A stretch of 64,000 nucleotides of DNA from Pseudomonadota bacterium (GTDB taxonomy: Bacteria > Pseudomonadota > Gammaproteobacteria > Steroidobacterales > Steroidobacteraceae): assembly GCA_016703895.1 (NCBI GenBank), contig JADJBE010000002.1, positions 62,001 to 126,000 of the forward strand. The letters run 5' to 3'. Of this stretch, positions 62,474 to 64,000 are shown one piece after another. Within the stretch, counting starts at the first letter, position 1. Every line of letters begins with the position of its first letter. The notes under the pieces were generated by a model. It saw nothing but the letters and a program-made list of their open reading frames with translations, ran no database searches and had not been told where the DNA came from. The position numbers and the translations under genes were made by a program.

Positions 62474-62774
62474 CGTTTATTCCAACCCCATTGTCCGGGC
62501 GCGAACCGCGTTCCCGTTGGTGGCAAGTCTCCAGTCCGACCTGGCTGATACCGGTGACGACCGCGTCGTAGCGTTTCTTGCGCCGAGTGATGCGTTGCGG
62601 CAGTTTCCAGGACGACTCATGCCGATTGTTACCGTGAACGCGGCGGATTACGTACTGCTCGTGCCATCGCTCACAAACTTGCCGGCAAGAGATCTGAAGC
62701 AAACGATCGGGAACATCGCGCGATATCGCGAGTCAATAGTTGCAGCCCTTGATCATTTGTTTATGGGTGTGTAG
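62463..62774 (+). CDS. ccdB: CcdB-type gyrase-poison toxin
   Basis: 103 residues, family length. MQFDVYSNP start, FPLVASLQSDLADTG, the MPIVTVNAADYVLLVPSL strand region and ALDHLFMGV end. CcdB of plasmid F poisons DNA gyrase through its last residues Trp-Gly-Ile; here the end reads Met-Gly-Val. Some chromosomal CcdBs tolerate changes there, so activity is uncertain. Confidence 0.88.
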   Translation: MQFDVYSNPIVRARTAFPLVASLQSDLADTGDDRVVAFLAPSDALRQFPGRLMPIVTVNAADYVLLVPSLTNLPARDLKQTIGNIARYRESIVAALDHLFMGV

Positions 62775-62851
62775 CGGCGCTTCTTCATTCGATCAAGTGC
62801 GATGCAGCACTGAAGCGCTACCCACACCACCGGAACGAACCCTAAATTCAA
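62775..62851. other. Short gap between ccdB and the att site
   Basis: Only 77 bases, no gene. It should be the original 3' flank of the chromosomal Pro-tRNA gene. Confidence 0.35.
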
Positions 62852-62896
62852 TGGTCGGGGTGAAAGGATTTGAACCTTCGACTTCTACGTCCCGAA
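62852..62896 (-). other. Pro-tRNA(CGG) 3' fragment, integration (att) site
   Basis: Minus-strand 45 bases run from the anticodon loop (TTCGGGA, anticodon CGG) through CGTAG, variable region, T arm (GAAGG TTCAAAT CCTTT) and acceptor strand CACCCCG to A-CCA. The 5' half of a tRNA is absent: bases beyond the loop read CTTAGGCC, not a pairing CTACG. This is the hallmark of the duplicated tRNA end left by a tRNA-targeting tyrosine integrase, whose gene follows. Confidence 0.82.
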
Positions 62897-62916
62897 TTTT
62901 CTTAGGCCATCTCCAA

Positions 62917-62936
62917 GGACGTCCGAGGACGTTCGA
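62917..62936. repeat. Tandem 10-bp repeat beside the att site
   Basis: GGACGTCCGA is followed at once by GGACGTTCGA. Being 20 bases from the att fragment and inside the element, these could be arm-type binding sites for the integrase. Confidence 0.35.
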
Positions 62937-63040
62937 AAGGTCATAAATTCTAGCTACTTATGGACGCTCGCGTTCCGGCGGAGTAGGGTAAGTTCCAGTG
63001 AAGTCCACCCCAAAGTGGCGCCGTTTCTGGAACCGTAGAA

Positions 63041-64000
63041 ATGAAACTGGAACCGCAAAAGAGACTTACCGATCCCACGTTGAAATCCTTGCTGGCGCGG
63101 CCTCGAACGACCGAAGAAGCGGTCGCGGACGGCGCTGTACCAGGCTTGCGCGTTCGGCTCTTTCCGGGCGGCGCCGCCAATTGGACTCTTGCGCTGCGGG
63201 TCGTCGGTGAGGGCGGTGTCAACGCACACGGCAAGCGCCTGCTCGGCCGCAAGATCAGAGTCAGCCTCGGCAACTATCCGCAGATAAGTCTGCCGGCGGC
63301 ACGCGCGCAGGCCAATCATCTGATCGAACAAGCCAAGCACGGGGTTAATCCGAAGATCGCCCTCGGCCAGAGCTCGACCGCGTATTCACTCACCGTGCGG
63401 AAACTCTCCGAGAAGTATTTGAAGGACTATGTCCACTCGCGGGAACTGGATTCGGCAAAGAACTACGTGAGCGCTTTTGAGACGCACATCAATCCGCGAC
63501 TCGGCGACAAGTTGGCGGAACTCGTGAGCCGCGAAGACGTGCGCGAAGTCATGAACGCGGCGCGTGCAAAACGACCGCGTCCAAAAGGGGTGAAGGGCGG
63601 ACAACTTGGTGGCGTTGAGGCGGCGCGCTCGACGATGTCGGTGCTAAGGCAGCTGTACTCCTGGGCGATAGATGAGCGCGTTCTCAAGCGACAAGACAAT
63701 CCCGCGAGCCGAATTCAGAAGAACCTGCCAAAGAAGAAAACCGGCGAGACCGTCCTGTCGCTGAAGGAAGCTAGGATTGTCTATCAGGCCGCCAAAGACT
63801 GCGGGTATCCGTTCGGCGATCACGCGAGGCTGATGTTGCTCGATGGGACGCGATGCGTGGAATGGACCTTAACCGAGGAATCGAATGTCGACCTGGAAGA
63901 GGGCTTGAACGTCATTTCAGCGGACAACTACAAGTCGGATCATGTCCATGTAGTGCCGCTGGTCCCGCAAGCCATCGAGATCCTTAAGGCGATGCCGAAG
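63041..64000 (+). CDS. Tyrosine recombinase/integrase (P4-type), truncated by window end
   Basis: 320 residues visible, open at the right edge. N-terminal arm-binding domain of the DUF4102 type (RLTDPTLKSLLARP, VPGLRVRLFPGG, KIRVSLGNYPQISLPAARAQ), SAM-like core-binding domain (about 130-215) and the start of the catalytic domain with the first Arg in LLDGTRCVEW (about 272) and the beta-strand Lys in NYKSDHVHVVPL. The remaining HxxR and Tyr are outside. It lies 144 bases from the att fragment and points into the element. Confidence 0.87.
   Translation, partial: MKLEPQKRLTDPTLKSLLARPRTTEEAVADGAVPGLRVRLFPGGAANWTLALRVVGEGGVNAHGKRLLGRKIRVSLGNYPQISLPAARAQANHLIEQAKHGVNPKIALGQSSTAYSLTVRKLSEKYLKDYVHSRELDSAKNYVSAFETHINPRLGDKLAELVSREDVREVMNAARAKRPRPKGVKGGQLGGVEAARSTMSVLRQLYSWAIDERVLKRQDNPASRIQKNLPKKKTGETVLSLKEARIVYQAAKDCGYPFGDHARLMLLDGTRCVEWTLTEESNVDLEEGLNVISADNYKSDHVHVVPLVPQAIEILKAMPK

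Noticed and set aside
62852..62896. Functional Pro-tRNA gene
   Set aside because: Only the half from the anticodon loop to CCA is present; the bases that should form the D arm and the 5' acceptor strand do not pair.
1..64000. CRISPR arrays, rRNA operons, phage structural genes, defence-system operons
   Set aside because: Looked for regular direct repeats, conserved rRNA segments and hallmark motifs on both strands; none was found apart from the integrase at the right edge.

Overview
This is a GC-rich (about 60%) chromosomal segment of a Gram-negative bacterium, most likely a gammaproteobacterium. The evidence is an ExbB/ExbD/TonB-like energised complex, a TonB-dependent receptor, TolC-type efflux, PBP1B, AqpZ, CcdAB and Pro-tRNA remains. 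The style (many CoA transferases, acyl-CoA enzymes, large TPR protein beside ExbBD) resembles Steroidobacterales/Nevskiales-like lineages, but that rank is only a guess. No rRNA, intact tRNA, CRISPR array or insertion sequence was found.

Layout. 1-6316: an operon of a giant TPR protein, a small exported protein, ExbB, two ExbD (the first lacking the proton-carrying Asp) and a TonB-like AgmX protein. 6356-8726: a small unknown and a Kef-type antiporter. 8735-14735: a divergent catabolic cluster (two family III CoA transferases, acyl-CoA dehydrogenase, MaoC hydratase / HutC-type GntR regulator, CitE-like lyase) whose parts match itaconate/mesaconate-type C5 acid breakdown to acetyl-CoA and pyruvate. 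15250-22147: DMT transporter, membrane protein, another CoA transferase, amidohydrolase and TonB receptor. 22243-27857: PEP carboxylase, ABC exporter, SDR. 28286-29682: a lower-GC two-gene cassette (alpha/beta hydrolase, murein endopeptidase). 30110-35515: TraB/GumN protein, metallophosphatase, broken NmrA gene, PBP1B. 35648-37671: PLP enzyme coupled to a 2-oxoglutarate dioxygenase. 37747-44840: TetR-controlled YbhGFSR-like efflux operon. 44868-51463: LOG protein, broken methyltransferase, TPR-ASCH protein, VanZ protein, broken MFS transporter. 51502-55204: two hydrolases with Thr at the nucleophile elbow, an exported Rossmann protein and a flavin hydroxylase. 55190-62079: lipoproteins, AqpZ, an OmpA remnant, DUF3014, periplasmic carbonic anhydrase, M48 peptidase, YbjQ proteins. 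62195-62774: ccdAB. 62852 to the end: a Pro-tRNA 3' fragment (att site) and a tyrosine recombinase that open an integrated element continuing beyond the window.

The most unusual signal is a family of four structured intergenic elements (about 165-205 bp) at 14746-14949, 15046-15240, 27879-28054 and 29921-30086. Linkers, loop ends and architecture are conserved, whereas the long stem arms have a different sequence in every copy yet remain self-complementary, and most arm deviations are G-U pairs when read in the element's own orientation. Two inverted copies bracket the lower-GC cassette. This looks like a repeated structured RNA or hairpin-DNA element that I do not recognise.

A second signal is a set of at least nine single-base losses, all -1 and mostly in short G or C runs, that break genes between 32.9 and 51.1 kb. 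Their uniformity suggests sequence error more than decay, so those genes may be intact in the organism.
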